Of a DNA stretch of 64,000 nucleotides, positions 35,848 to 44,342 are shown piece by piece. The number at the start of each line of letters is the position of its first letter. Position 1 is the first letter of the stretch. Under the pieces are notes generated by a model. It was not told where the DNA came from, did not search any database, and saw nothing but the letters and a program-made list of their open reading frames with translations. Position numbers and translations under genes: made by a program. Origin of the DNA: DATAZK01 sp965199805 (GTDB lineage: Bacteria; Actinomycetota; Actinomycetes; Frankiales; Frankiaceae); assembly GCA_965199805.1 (NCBI GenBank), contig CBDATO010000003.1:806001-870000 (forward strand), given 5' to 3'.

Positions 35848-36516
35848 TCAAGGCCGGCAGCGGCTGCAGGCCAGGTAGCCCTGCCGGATCGCGGCGACCT
35901 TGGTCAGCTCGCTCGCGGATCCGGCGTCGGCGAGGTCGCAGCCCTCCCGGTGGTACGTCCGGGTCGCCTCCACCGCCAGCACGGTGCGGGCGGCCGGACG
36001 CGGCCGCACGTCGGCTGTCGTCGGGTCCTCGCGTACGCCCGCGGCCGGCGCCGTCTCTGCTGTCAGCGCGGCGTCGGGCGTGCACAGCCCGCACGGGGTG
36101 AAGCCGAGCTCGCGTGCCTCGGCCAGCAGGAGCGGCTCCGCCTCGGGCTCGTCCGCCACGGAGACACAGGTACTCACGTGGTAGCGGGGACGGCCCGAGA
36201 CCACGGTCACCTCGGCGGAGGCGGGCGCCGCAGCGGCGTCGGCCTCGGAGGCCTCGGAGGCCTCGAGCGGGAAATCGGCGACCTCGTCGGCCGGCTTCGC
36301 CGGGGTGCGGTCGGCCGGCTTCTCCGGACTGTCGTCAGCCCGAGCCGTGGCGGCCGGGACGACCGGGGCCGGCCGGGCAAAGATCCCGATCAGCATCAGG
36401 ACCGCGGACACGATCGAGACGCCGATCGCGGCGAAGACCAGCGTGATGCTCGCGTCCAGCCCGATGATCAGCAGCACCAGCGCCACGAGGACCAGCGCCG
36501 CGCTGACGACGATCAC
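35848..36516 (-). CDS. Membrane protein with two Cys/His mini-domains, function unknown
   Basis: I cannot name this 222-residue protein. Two N-terminal membrane segments (about 3-20 and 25-47) are followed by an Ala/Glu/Pro linker and two repeats of the same short motif. Repeat one (about 108-144) reads YHVSTCVSV ... ELGFTPCGLC. Repeat two (about 185-220) reads YHREGCDLA ... RQGYLACSRC. Each keeps the H-x3/4-C plus C-x2-C pattern of small Ada- or nuclease-associated metal-binding domains, so each may bind one zinc. It lies 30 bp downstream of wag31 as the last gene of the division operon, which hints at an envelope or septum link. The GTG start is at 36516. Confidence 0.75.
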   Translation of the reverse strand: MIVVSAALVLVALVLLIIGLDASITLVFAAIGVSIVSAVLMLIGIFARPAPVVPAATARADDSPEKPADRTPAKPADEVADFPLEASEASEADAAAAPASAEVTVVSGRPRYHVSTCVSVADEPEAEPLLLAEARELGFTPCGLCTPDAALTAETAPAAGVREDPTTADVRPRPAARTVLAVEATRTYHREGCDLADAGSASELTKVAAIRQGYLACSRCRP

Positions 36517-36546
36517 GAGCTGCCGCCGGGACGCATGCGCCGAGGG

Positions 36547-37404
36547 TCAGCCGGCACCCTGGCCGTCGTACGAGCCACCGGCTGCTGCCGGATCGCCGTT
36601 CGACGCCGGGCCGCTTCCCCAGCCGGCGCCGTAACCCGGGCGGGCGGTGGGCGCCGAACCGTCGACAGCCGGCGTCGCCTGGCCCAGGGCCTGGTGCGCC
36701 CCGTTACCGAGTGCGGCGGCTGCGCCGGGTTCGAGCTCCAACTCGCGCAGCTGCATCTCCAGGTAAGCGCGCAGCCGCTGGCGGTAGTCGCGCTCGAACG
36801 ACTGCAACTGCTCGACCTCGCTCTCCAGCGCGGACTTCGAGCGCTGGAGGCGGCCGATCTCCTCGGCCGCACGCGAACGCGCCTCCGACACCATCCGCTC
36901 GGCCTCGGCACGGGCCTCGCCGCGGGTGCGGTCGGCCTCGTCCTCGGCCTCACGCACGGCGGCGTCGGCGGTCTGCTGGGCCAGCACGAGCATGCGGGCC
37001 ACGCGGTGCTCGACGACCACGTCGTCGGCGGCGACCGGCACGACAGCCGCCGCGGGTGCCGCCGGTGTCACGGCCGGGACGACCGCGGGCGGAGCCGCCG
37101 GTGCGTCAGCCTGCGGTGCGGCCGGCTCAGCGGACGGTTCGACCGTCTTCTCCAGCGAGGTGGGAGCCTCCGGCATCGCAGCAGCCTGCGCGGGGGCAGG
37201 CTTGCTCAGGCTCGGCGCGGACGAACCCGCCTGCCGCCGCGCCTGCTCGAGCTCGCGCGTCAGCCGCTCGTTGTCCGTGGTGAGCCGGGTCAGCTCCGCC
37301 TCGACCTCGTCGAGGAACGCGTCGACCTCGTTCTCGTCGTAGCCGCGGCGCATACGCGTCGGCCCGAAGACCTTGCCCGCCACATCTTGGGGCGTCAGCG
37401 GCAT
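36547..37404 (-). CDS. wag31: Cell-pole protein DivIVA/Wag31
   Basis: Polar scaffold directing apical growth and septum placement. The 285-residue protein has the N-terminal DivIVA lipid-binding domain MPLTPQDVAGKVFG and GYDENEVDAFLDEVE with its first coiled coil (about 1-60). An Ala/Pro-rich linker (about 65-135) follows, then a long second coiled coil rich in Ala/Glu/Arg (about 140-225), and a Gly/Ser-rich tail. The linker insertion is typical of actinobacterial Wag31. It stands after yggT in the usual dcw-distal order. Confidence 0.95.
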   Translation of the reverse strand: MPLTPQDVAGKVFGPTRMRRGYDENEVDAFLDEVEAELTRLTTDNERLTRELEQARRQAGSSAPSLSKPAPAQAAAMPEAPTSLEKTVEPSAEPAAPQADAPAAPPAVVPAVTPAAPAAAVVPVAADDVVVEHRVARMLVLAQQTADAAVREAEDEADRTRGEARAEAERMVSEARSRAAEEIGRLQRSKSALESEVEQLQSFERDYRQRLRAYLEMQLRELELEPGAAAALGNGAHQALGQATPAVDGSAPTARPGYGAGWGSGPASNGDPAAAGGSYDGQGAG

Positions 37405-37441
37405 CTCTCACTCCTGTCGGCGTACTCCACGCCGGTCACAC

Positions 37442-37711
37442 TTACAGCTGGCCGGCGTACTGGATCGCGACCTGGACGAGGATGAACAGCAGGATAAAGG
37501 CAAGGTCGAGTGCGAATCCACCGATTCGCAGCGGCGGGATGATGCGCCGCAGCAAACGCAGGGGCGGATCAGTCACCGTGTAGATGACCTCGAAGACGAC
37601 GACCAGCGGACCCTTCGGCCGGAAGTTCCGGCTGAGCACCATGATCCAGTCGATGATGAACCGACCGATGAGCATGACGGCGAAGATCCATAGGAGCGTG
37701 TAAAGCACCAC
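37442..37711 (-). CDS. YggT family membrane protein
   Basis: A small protein of 89 residues with two hydrophobic segments (about 2-23 and 66-86) and the connecting NFRPKGPLVVVFEVIYTVTDPPLRLLRRIIPPLRIGG loop, of which TDPPLRLLRRIIPP is family-typical. YggT proteins sit between sepF and divIVA across Gram-positive bacteria and are linked to division or osmotic tolerance, without a settled activity. The start is one of two adjacent GTG codons at 37711. Confidence 0.9.
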   Translation of the reverse strand: MVLYTLLWIFAVMLIGRFIIDWIMVLSRNFRPKGPLVVVFEVIYTVTDPPLRLLRRIIPPLRIGGFALDLAFILLFILVQVAIQYAGQL

Positions 37712-37786
37712 TCCGACCGCGTGAATGAAAGCCTCCCGCCGACCTCAGCTTCGCGGAGCCGCGACCGCCCACCGCACCGGCGACCG

Positions 37787-38392
37787 TCAGGACTGGTTGT
37801 AGAAGCCGCTCGCGACGATCCGGCGCTTGTCCTCCGCACTGACCGCCACCGTACTTGGCGACAGCAGGAAGACCTTGTTGGTGACCTTCTCGATGCTGCC
37901 CCGGAGGCCGAAGATCAGCCCGGCTGCGAAGTCGACGAGGCGCTTGGCGTCGTCGTCCGACATGTCGGTCAGATTCATGATCACAGGGATGTTGTCGCGG
38001 AACGCCTCACCGATCTGGCGGGCCTCGTTGTAGCTGCGCGGCTGGAGCGTGGTGATCGTGTACGACGCCGACTCCACCTCGGGCTCCTCCTGCACGACCG
38101 GCTCGGTCAGCCGCGGCGCGAGGTTGCCCCGCATCGGCTCGACGGTGCCGCCGTCGCGGAAGTCGGTGCGCGGACGGCGCGCCGTCGCGACCGCTGCAGG
38201 CATGGGCTCGGCCACCCGGACGTCACGAACATCGCGCTCGCGGACCTCCCGGATCTCCGTGCGCTCCATGCGGCGCGCGGGCCGACTCGCCGGCTCCCTG
38301 ACGGGCTCGTCGGCGTCGTAATCGTCGTCGACGTAACCCTCGTCCTCCTCGGCGAGGCCGAGGTAGACCATCGCTCTGCGGCCCATTCCCAT
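37787..38392 (-). CDS. sepF: Cell division protein SepF
   Basis: Membrane anchor and organiser of FtsZ filaments; essential in actinobacteria that lack FtsA and ZipA. It has 201 residues. The N-terminal segment MGMGRRAMVYLGL is the membrane-binding helix, followed by an acidic/Arg-rich linker of about 90 residues. The SepF fold comes last (about 107-195; PRSYNEARQIGEAFRDN, IMNLTDMSDDDAKRLVDFAAGL, FLLSP). ATG at 38392 is used; ATG at 38386 is two codons later. Confidence 0.95.
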   Translation of the reverse strand: MGMGRRAMVYLGLAEEDEGYVDDDYDADEPVREPASRPARRMERTEIREVRERDVRDVRVAEPMPAAVATARRPRTDFRDGGTVEPMRGNLAPRLTEPVVQEEPEVESASYTITTLQPRSYNEARQIGEAFRDNIPVIMNLTDMSDDDAKRLVDFAAGLIFGLRGSIEKVTNKVFLLSPSTVAVSAEDKRRIVASGFYNQS

Positions 38393-38402
38393 GTGCAGGA
38401 CT

Positions 38403-39113
38403 TTAAGCCCGGGACCCCATCAGACCGGTTCCGACGCGTAGGTGTGTCGCGCCATGACTCACGGCGATTTCGAGATCGCCCGACATGCCGGCGGAGATCG
38501 CGGTCGCCGACGGGTGGTCGAGCAGGAGCTTTCCGCTCAGTGCCTGCAGGTCGGCGAAGGCCGCCGCCGGGTCGCTGCCGAGGGGCGGGACGGCCATGAC
38601 ACCGGCCAACCGCAGCCTCGGCTCGGCCGCCGCCGCGTCGGCGAGGGCCGCCAGCCCGTCCGCGGTGATCCCGCCGCGCCGCGGGTCGCCGTCCAGGCTG
38701 ATCTGCAGGAAGACGTCGAGCGTGCGGCCGCCGTCGGCGAGGCCGCGGGCCAGCGCCGGCACGAGCTCGGCGCGGTCGAGCGTGTGCAGCGCCGCGCAGG
38801 TGCGCGCCACGGCCGCCGCCTTGTTGCGCTGCAGCTGTCCGATGAAGTGCCAGCGCGGTGCCGGATCGCCGAGTGCGGCGACCGCCGGGTCGGCGAGCTT
38901 GTCCTGCAGCTCCTGTGCCCGGTTCTCGCCGAACTCCCGGACCCCGGCGCGGTGCAGCAGCACGACGTCGGTGGCGGGCCAGGTCTTCGTCACCGCCACG
39001 ACCGTGAGCGCAGCGACGTCGCGACCGGAGGCGGCCGCGGCCCGAGCCACCCGCTCCTGCAGGGCCTGCCAGTGGTCGCCGAGCTCCTGCGCCCGCGCCT
39101 GCGCGTCAGTCAT
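38403..39113 (-). CDS. yggS: YggS-type PLP homeostasis protein
   Basis: PLP-binding alanine-racemase-fold protein that maintains vitamin B6 balance; it has no known racemase activity. The 236-residue protein has the PLP lysine in LTVVAVTKTWPA, the motif FGENRAQELQDK, WHFIGQLQRNKA, and the C-terminal SHGATHLRVGTGLMGSR. ATG at 39113 overlaps the pgeF stop by 8 nt. The gene lies 10 bp upstream of sepF, in the order seen in most actinobacteria. Confidence 0.94.
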   Translation of the reverse strand: MTDAQARAQELGDHWQALQERVARAAAASGRDVAALTVVAVTKTWPATDVVLLHRAGVREFGENRAQELQDKLADPAVAALGDPAPRWHFIGQLQRNKAAAVARTCAALHTLDRAELVPALARGLADGGRTLDVFLQISLDGDPRRGGITADGLAALADAAAAEPRLRLAGVMAVPPLGSDPAAAFADLQALSGKLLLDHPSATAISAGMSGDLEIAVSHGATHLRVGTGLMGSRA

Positions 39114-39879
39114 CGATGACGACCAGGCCGGCGAGCCGGCCGGTGCGCTGGTCGCGACGGTGGCTGAACAGCAACGGGTCTTCCATGGTGCAGCGGGGGT
39201 CGACGTGCACCTGCTGCACACCGAGGGCGTGCAGCTGCTGGACCAGCCCGGCGCGCAGGTCGAGGGCGGGTCGTCCGGCCCGGGTCGTGGCGCGCGCCGC
39301 GGGCGCCACCGCCGCGACCTCGTCGCGCATCGCGGCCGGCACCTCGTAGCAGCGTCCGCACACCGCGGGCCCGAGCTGCACCTCGACGGCGCGGGGCTGG
39401 ACGCCCATGGCGCTCATCCGGCTGACCACCGCCTCCAGCACCCCGAGCTGCAGCCCGCGGCGCCCGGCGTGGGCGGCGGCCACGATCCGCGTCGCCCCCG
39501 CGCCCGGGGCGGTGTCCATGACCGGGTCCGTGTCCGTGTCTGTGGCCGAGCCTTCCCCGCGCAGCAGCACGGGTACGCAGTCGGCCGCCATGACGGCCAG
39601 CACCAGCCCGGGGGTCGTGGTGATGAGCGCGTCGGTCTCGGGGACGGCGTCCGGGGCGGGCCCGGCCGCTGCCGTACCCACCGGCCCACCGACGACGGCC
39701 ACGTTCCGCCCGTGGACCTGGTCCATCCACACGATCGGCCGGTCGCCGACGACGGCGTGCAGGCGGCGCCGGTTCTCGGCGACGGCCGCCGGGTCGTCAC
39801 CGACGTGGAAGGCCAGGTTGAGGCTCGAGTACGGCGCCTCGCTGACACCACCGCGCCGGTCTGTGAACCACGAGCCCAT
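39106..39879 (-). CDS. pgeF: Laccase-domain peptidoglycan editing factor, YfiH/PgeF family
   Basis: A 257-residue YfiH-fold protein. In E. coli PgeF removes wrongly incorporated amino acids from UDP-MurNAc precursors; members also show purine nucleoside phosphorylase or oxidase activity. Zinc-binding positions are visible in MDQVHG, MAADCVPVLL and AAAHAGRRGL. A short insertion SATDTDTDPVMDTAPG sits between the second and third motifs and is encoded by a 6-bp repeat near 39520-39545. It is located directly after ftsZ, as usual in this phylum. Confidence 0.9.
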   Translation of the reverse strand: MGSWFTDRRGGVSEAPYSSLNLAFHVGDDPAAVAENRRRLHAVVGDRPIVWMDQVHGRNVAVVGGPVGTAAAGPAPDAVPETDALITTTPGLVLAVMAADCVPVLLRGEGSATDTDTDPVMDTAPGAGATRIVAAAHAGRRGLQLGVLEAVVSRMSAMGVQPRAVEVQLGPAVCGRCYEVPAAMRDEVAAVAPAARATTRAGRPALDLRAGLVQQLHALGVQQVHVDPRCTMEDPLLFSHRRDQRTGRLAGLVVIDD

Positions 39880-39943
39880 GTGGCTTCTCTACACCCCGGC
39901 GCCCCGCTGATGCTCGGCTGCGGGCAGCCGCACCCGGAGACGG

Positions 39944-39978
39944 CAGTGGCGCCGCCGGACGTACCAGCGGCGCCACTG
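39944..39978 (-). terminator. Strong hairpin after ftsZ
   Basis: CAGTGGCGCCGC (39944-39955) and GCGGCGCCACTG (39967-39978) form a perfect 12-bp stem with an 11-nt loop, beginning 44 bp after the ftsZ stop and before pgeF. There is no U-tract. It may end or attenuate transcription after ftsZ, or act as an RNA processing site that keeps ftsZ mRNA more abundant than the downstream genes. Confidence 0.65.
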
Positions 39979-40021
39979 ACGACTGCGACGGACCCGGGCG
40001 GGCCCGCGAGTGCTGCTACGA

Positions 40022-41305
40022 CTACTTGAGGAAGTCCGGCACGTCGAGGTCGTCGAAGACGACCGGGCGGCGGGTCTCACGGGCCGGCTCCGAACGGGGC
40101 ATCGGCCGACTGACGGGCGGAGCCGACGGCGGCGGGCTGCTCGGCGCCGGCGGCGCGCTCGGGGCCTGCGACTGCGGCGCCGGACGGGTGGACCGCTCGG
40201 GCTGGCGGGCGGAACCGGCGGTGGGGGCTCCGGCCGGCACCGTGCGGGGACGCTCGTCGCGCAGGTCGACGACCCGCTCGGCGGGCTGGGGCGCTGCCCC
40301 ACCGGCCGGGACGCCGCGGCGGCCGACGGCGGCGTAACCGGTCTTGCGGGCGCGCTCGACGGGCGCCTCGAAACCGGCGGCGATGACCGTGACGCGCACC
40401 TCGTCACCCAGGGCGTCGTCGATGACGGCACCGAAGATGATGTTGGCCTCGGGGTGGGCGGCCTCCGCGACCAGCTCGGCCGCCGCGTTGATCTCGAACA
40501 GGCCCAGGTCGGACCCGCCGGAGATGTTGAGCAGGACGCCGATGGCGCCGTCCATGTTGGCCTCGAGCAGCGGGCTGGAGATCGCCTGCTGGGCGGCGAC
40601 CTCGGCGCGGTCCTCGCCACGGGCCCGGCCGATACCCATGAGGGCGCTGCCCGCGTTGGACATGACGGCCTTGACGTCGGCGAAGTCGAGGTTGATGAGG
40701 CCCGGGGTGGTGATCAGGTCGGTGATGCCCTGCACGCCCTGCAGCAGCACCTGGTCGGCGCTCTTGAAGGCGTCCATCACGCTGACGTTGTGGTCGGCGG
40801 TGGACAGGAGTCGGTCGTTCGGGATGACGATCAGCGTGTCGACCTCGTTGCGCAGCGAGTCGATGCCGGTGTCGGACTGGTTGGCCCGCCGGCGGCCCTC
40901 GAAGGTGAACGGGCGCGTGACGACACCGATGGTCAGCGCGCCGATGCTGCGGGCGACGTTGGCCACGACGGGTGCGCCACCGGTGCCGGTGCCGCCGCCC
41001 TCGCCTGCGGTGACGAAGACCATGTCGGCACCCTTGAGGACCTCTTCGATCTCCTCGCGGTGGTCCTCGGCCGCCTGCCGGCCGACCTCCGGGTTGGCGC
41101 CGGCGCCGAGGCCGCGGGTCAGCTCGCGGCCGACGTCGAGCTTGACGTCGGCGTCGCTCATCAGCAGCGCCTGGGCGTCGGTGTTGATGGCGATGAACTC
41201 GACACCCTTGAGGCCGACCTCGATCATCCGGTTGACGGCGTTGACGCCGCCACCGCCGATTCCGACAACCTTGATGACAGCGAGGTAGTTCTGCGGAGCT
41301 GGCAT
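40022..41305 (-). CDS. ftsZ: Cell division GTPase FtsZ
   Basis: Tubulin homologue forming the Z ring. The 427-residue protein has the nucleotide-binding GGGGVNAVN near the start and the tubulin signature GGGTGTG at about 103-109. The T7-loop region NLDFADVKAVM supplies the catalytic Asp to the next subunit. After residue 320 comes a Pro/Arg/Ser-rich linker of about 90 residues. The C-terminal peptide DDLDVPDFLK is the SepF/FtsW-binding tail. It lies at its normal place, but ftsQ, which usually precedes it, is missing; the upstream 316 bp are non-coding. Confidence 0.98.
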   Translation of the reverse strand: MPAPQNYLAVIKVVGIGGGGVNAVNRMIEVGLKGVEFIAINTDAQALLMSDADVKLDVGRELTRGLGAGANPEVGRQAAEDHREEIEEVLKGADMVFVTAGEGGGTGTGGAPVVANVARSIGALTIGVVTRPFTFEGRRRANQSDTGIDSLRNEVDTLIVIPNDRLLSTADHNVSVMDAFKSADQVLLQGVQGITDLITTPGLINLDFADVKAVMSNAGSALMGIGRARGEDRAEVAAQQAISSPLLEANMDGAIGVLLNISGGSDLGLFEINAAAELVAEAAHPEANIIFGAVIDDALGDEVRVTVIAAGFEAPVERARKTGYAAVGRRGVPAGGAAPQPAERVVDLRDERPRTVPAGAPTAGSARQPERSTRPAPQSQAPSAPPAPSSPPPSAPPVSRPMPRSEPARETRRPVVFDDLDVPDFLK

Positions 41306-41621
41306 GTGGCGGATCCTTCCGAAAAAGCGCGTGGCACTGGCACGGGTCGTACGACCGACGAGAGAGCGAGCGGCTGGGCTGGCGGAGCGATGGGCGGACG
41401 AGCAGATCGGGCGGACGGACGGCGAACCACGGGGAAGAAAGATGCCTCAGCTTGACCCTCACCCTGTGATGAAGGGTTATGCTGACTGCAGCCTGTGCTC
41501 TGCGCGCAGATTAGCCCAGCCGACGACTCTGTCGACCGGCCATCGGGCGTGTCGCTGCAGCCCGATTCCTCAACGTTGCGTCAACACCCAGGTCACCGTC
41601 GGCGCAGGCCAGGGGTGAACG
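41306..41621 (-). other. Non-coding ftsZ leader where ftsQ would be expected
   Basis: The 316 bp between the murC stop and the ftsZ start contain no reading frame with coding character on the minus strand and no POTRA or FtsQ sequence. A plus-strand frame (41304-41618) is basic and unlike any protein I know. Close to ftsZ there is a short inverted repeat, ACCCT-GTGATGA-AGGGT, at 41461-41477. The region therefore seems to hold the ftsZ promoter and 5' leader only. Confidence 0.75.
41508..41535 (-). promoter_or_regulatory. Possible ftsZ promoter
   Basis: Read on the minus strand, TCGACA (41530-41535) and TAATCT (41508-41513) are spaced 16 bp and resemble a housekeeping -35/-10 pair. They lie about 200 bp upstream of the ftsZ start, leaving a long leader. 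Other promoters in the murC 3' end are equally possible. Confidence 0.35.
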
Positions 41622-43157
41622 TCAGGTCGAGGCCGTGGGCGGTCCGGGGGTCGACCCCGACTGCAGGGCGACGTCCTCGGCGGACCGCTCGGCCAGCACC
41701 CGGAGCACCTCCGGCCCCACCTGGGTGACGTCGCCGGCCCCCATCGTGAGCAGCAGGTCACCCGGCCGGGCCAGGGTGGCGAGCAACGCCGGCACCCGCG
41801 ACCAGACCGGCTCGTAGACCACCCGGTCACCCGGCGGCGGCACGGCCTCGGCGATGCTCCGCCCGCTGATGCCCGGCAACGGGTCCTCCCCCGCGGAGTA
41901 GACGTCCATCACGACGACGACGTCGGCGATGCCGAGGGCCGCGCCGAACTCGGCGGCGAAGGCAGCCGTCCGCGAGTAGCGATGCGGCTGGAAGACGACG
42001 AGCAGGCGGCCCTCGCCCGCGACCGGCCGGGCCGCCGTCAGCGTGGCGGCGACCTCGGTCGGGTGATGGCCGTAGTCGTCCACGACCGTGACGCCCCCGG
42101 CCCGGCCCTTGCGCTCGAAGCGCCGCCGCACCCCCGGATACGTCGCCAGTCCCTCGAGCATCTCGGCAGCCGGCACCCCGAGCTCCAGACCCGCGGCCAG
42201 TACGGCGGCCGCGTTACGCGCGTTGTGCACGCCGGGCACCTGCAGCCGCACCTCACCGAGTCGCAGCCCGCGCGCCACCACCTGGAAGGCGACTCCCCCG
42301 GCCGGTGAGCCGTCCGTCACCGAGGCGTCCGTCACCGAGTCGATCCGGACGTCGGCCCCGTCGCCCGTGCCGTAGGACACCGCACGCAGGCCGCGCGCCG
42401 CTGCGAGGCCCAGCAGTCGGGCCGAGCCCGGGTCGTCCTGGCAGGCGACCAGGAAGCCGCCGGCGTCGATGCGGTCGACGAAGGCGTCGAAGGCGGCGTC
42501 CACGGCAGCGGCATCGGCGTAGTGGTCGAGATGGTCGGGTTCGACGTTGGTGACGATCGCCCCGTACGGCGCGAGCAGCAGGAAGGAGCCGTCGCTCTCG
42601 TCGGCCTCGGCGACGAAGACCGGCCCGCTGCCGGCGTGGGCGTTGCTCCCGGGCTCGGACAGGTCACCCCCGATGGCGAACGACGGCCGGCGCCCCGCGT
42701 GCTGCAGCGCGACGGTGAGCATCGAGGTGGTGGTGGTCTTGCCGTGCGTGCCGGCGACCGCGACCCCCTGCCGGTCGCGCATGAGGCCGGCGAGCGCAGC
42801 GGCGCGGGGCAGCACCCGCAGGCCGAGCTCCCGCGCGGCCACCAGCTCCGGGTTCGCGGCGCGGATCGCGGTGGAGGTGATCACGGTGAGGTCCTGGCCG
42901 CGCTCCCGCGCCCGCTCCGCCACCTGGGCCAGGTGCGCCGCGTCATGGCCGACGAAGACCGTGGCGCCGAGCTGGGCGAGCGCCGCCAGCACGCGGCTGT
43001 CGCGTGCGTCGCTGCCGCTCACGGCGGCGCCGCGGGCCAGCAGCAGCCGGGCGATGGCACTCATCCCGGCGCCGCCCATCCCGATCAGGTGGGCACAGTG
43101 CAGCTCGGGTGGCAGGTCGACGGGGGGGCTCCCGGGCGTCGTCATGGGTGTCGTCAC
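41622..43157 (-). CDS. murC: UDP-N-acetylmuramate--L-alanine ligase
   Basis: Adds L-alanine to UDP-MurNAc, the first amino acid of the peptidoglycan stem. It has 511 residues: an N-terminal Rossmann domain (HLIGMGGAGMSAIA), the ATP loop GTHGKTTTT at about 136-144, the central EADESDGSF, and the C-terminal ligase domain with DDYGHHPTEV and FQPHRYSRT. GTG at 43157 overlaps the murG stop (GTGA); ATG at 43145 is possible. It is normal to its C terminus, so the absent downstream ftsQ has not damaged it. Confidence 0.97.
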   Translation of the reverse strand: MTTPMTTPGSPPVDLPPELHCAHLIGMGGAGMSAIARLLLARGAAVSGSDARDSRVLAALAQLGATVFVGHDAAHLAQVAERARERGQDLTVITSTAIRAANPELVAARELGLRVLPRAAALAGLMRDRQGVAVAGTHGKTTTTSMLTVALQHAGRRPSFAIGGDLSEPGSNAHAGSGPVFVAEADESDGSFLLLAPYGAIVTNVEPDHLDHYADAAAVDAAFDAFVDRIDAGGFLVACQDDPGSARLLGLAAARGLRAVSYGTGDGADVRIDSVTDASVTDGSPAGGVAFQVVARGLRLGEVRLQVPGVHNARNAAAVLAAGLELGVPAAEMLEGLATYPGVRRRFERKGRAGGVTVVDDYGHHPTEVAATLTAARPVAGEGRLLVVFQPHRYSRTAAFAAEFGAALGIADVVVVMDVYSAGEDPLPGISGRSIAEAVPPPGDRVVYEPVWSRVPALLATLARPGDLLLTMGAGDVTQVGPEVLRVLAERSAEDVALQSGSTPGPPTAST

Positions 43158-44341
43158 GGGCGCCGCCCGGATCGCCCGCTCCGGCCGGCGTACGCGGCCG
43201 CGACCATCTCGACCAGCGCCTCGGTGGCGCCGCGCGGGGCGCCGGAGGCAGCGGCCCCGGCCATGCGCGCGAGCCGGCCCGGCTTGGTGAGGATGCCGAT
43301 CACGTGGCCGGCGACCTCCGCGGCGTCCAGGTCGGCGTCGTCCACGAGCACCGCGGCCCCGGCCGTCACCGCCGGCGTCGCGTTCAGCCGCTGCTCGCCG
43401 TTGCCGATCGGCAGCGGTACGTAGACCGCGGGCAGCCCGACCGCGGCCAGCTCAGCGCAGCTCAGGGCACCGGAGCGGCAGAGCGCGAGGTCGGCGGCCG
43501 CGTATGCGCTCGCCATGTCGTCCAGGTAGGGCACGGCCACGTACGGAGCGGCGAGGTCGGCGGGGAGGGCGGCGCGCACGCCGTCGACCCCGGTGGCCCC
43601 GGCGGCGTGCAGCAGCTGCACACCGGCGTCGGTGAGCGCGCGGGCGGCGCCGACGACGGCCTCGTTGATGCTGCGGGCGCCCTGCGAGCCGCCGAAGACG
43701 AGCAGCGTGGGCCGGTCGGGATCGAGCCCGAAGCCGGCGCGCGCCCGGGCCCGGGCCGCCGGCCGGTCGAGCGCCAGCAGCTCGGGACGCAGCGGGATGC
43801 CGGTCAGCCGGGCGTGCGGCAGCGCGGTGCCGGGCGTACTGATCGCCACCTGGCGGGTGAGCCGGGCACCGACCCGGTTGGCGAGGCCCGGCAGCGGGTT
43901 CGCCTCGTGCACGACGATGCCGCAGCCGCGCCGCCGGGCGGCGAGGTATGCCGGGAAGGCGACGTAGCCACCGAAGCCGACCAGGACGTCCGCCTCGGCC
44001 TCCGCCAGCACCAGCGCGGCGGCACGCACGGCGCCGGCCGCGCGCGGCGGCACCGAGAACAGCTGCGGGGTGACGCTGCGCGGCAGCGGCACCCGCGGGA
44101 TGAAGCGCAGCTCGTAGCCGCGGGCGGGCACCAGACGCGCCTCGAGGCCGCGCTCGGTGCCGAGGAAGGTGATCCGCATGTCGGGAGCTGCCGCCCGCAG
44201 GGCGTCGGCCAATGCCAGCGCGGGCTCGACGTGACCCGCCGTTCCTCCGCCGGCGAGCACGACGCTGCGCGGCAGCACGACTCCGGAGGTGGCCTCGGGA
44301 GCCGGGGGGTACTGCACGGACGGGGTGGTCTCCGCGGTCAC
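43154..44341 (-). CDS. murG: UDP-GlcNAc:lipid I N-acetylglucosaminyltransferase
   Basis: Converts lipid I to lipid II on the cytoplasmic face of the membrane. It has 395 residues from GTG at 44341, with the glycine loop LAGGGTAGHVEPALALA at about 29-45, the second loop FGGSQGARSIN, and the UDP-GlcNAc-binding RSGALSCAELAAVGLPAVYVPLP. GTG 44341 is 1 nt after the ftsW stop; a longer frame to 44470 would overlap the ftsW tail by 128 nt in another frame and is not used. The first 24 residues before the Rossmann strand are variable. Confidence 0.95.
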   Translation of the reverse strand: MTAETTPSVQYPPAPEATSGVVLPRSVVLAGGGTAGHVEPALALADALRAAAPDMRITFLGTERGLEARLVPARGYELRFIPRVPLPRSVTPQLFSVPPRAAGAVRAAALVLAEAEADVLVGFGGYVAFPAYLAARRRGCGIVVHEANPLPGLANRVGARLTRQVAISTPGTALPHARLTGIPLRPELLALDRPAARARARAGFGLDPDRPTLLVFGGSQGARSINEAVVGAARALTDAGVQLLHAAGATGVDGVRAALPADLAAPYVAVPYLDDMASAYAAADLALCRSGALSCAELAAVGLPAVYVPLPIGNGEQRLNATPAVTAGAAVLVDDADLDAAEVAGHVIGILTKPGRLARMAGAAASGAPRGATEALVEMVAAAYAGRSGRSGRRP

Positions 44342-44342
44342 G

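Noticed and set aside
41304..41618. 104-codon plus-strand frame in the murC-ftsZ gap
   Set aside because: Basic, cysteine-scattered sequence with no similarity I recognise; no ribosome-binding site and on the opposite strand to the operon.
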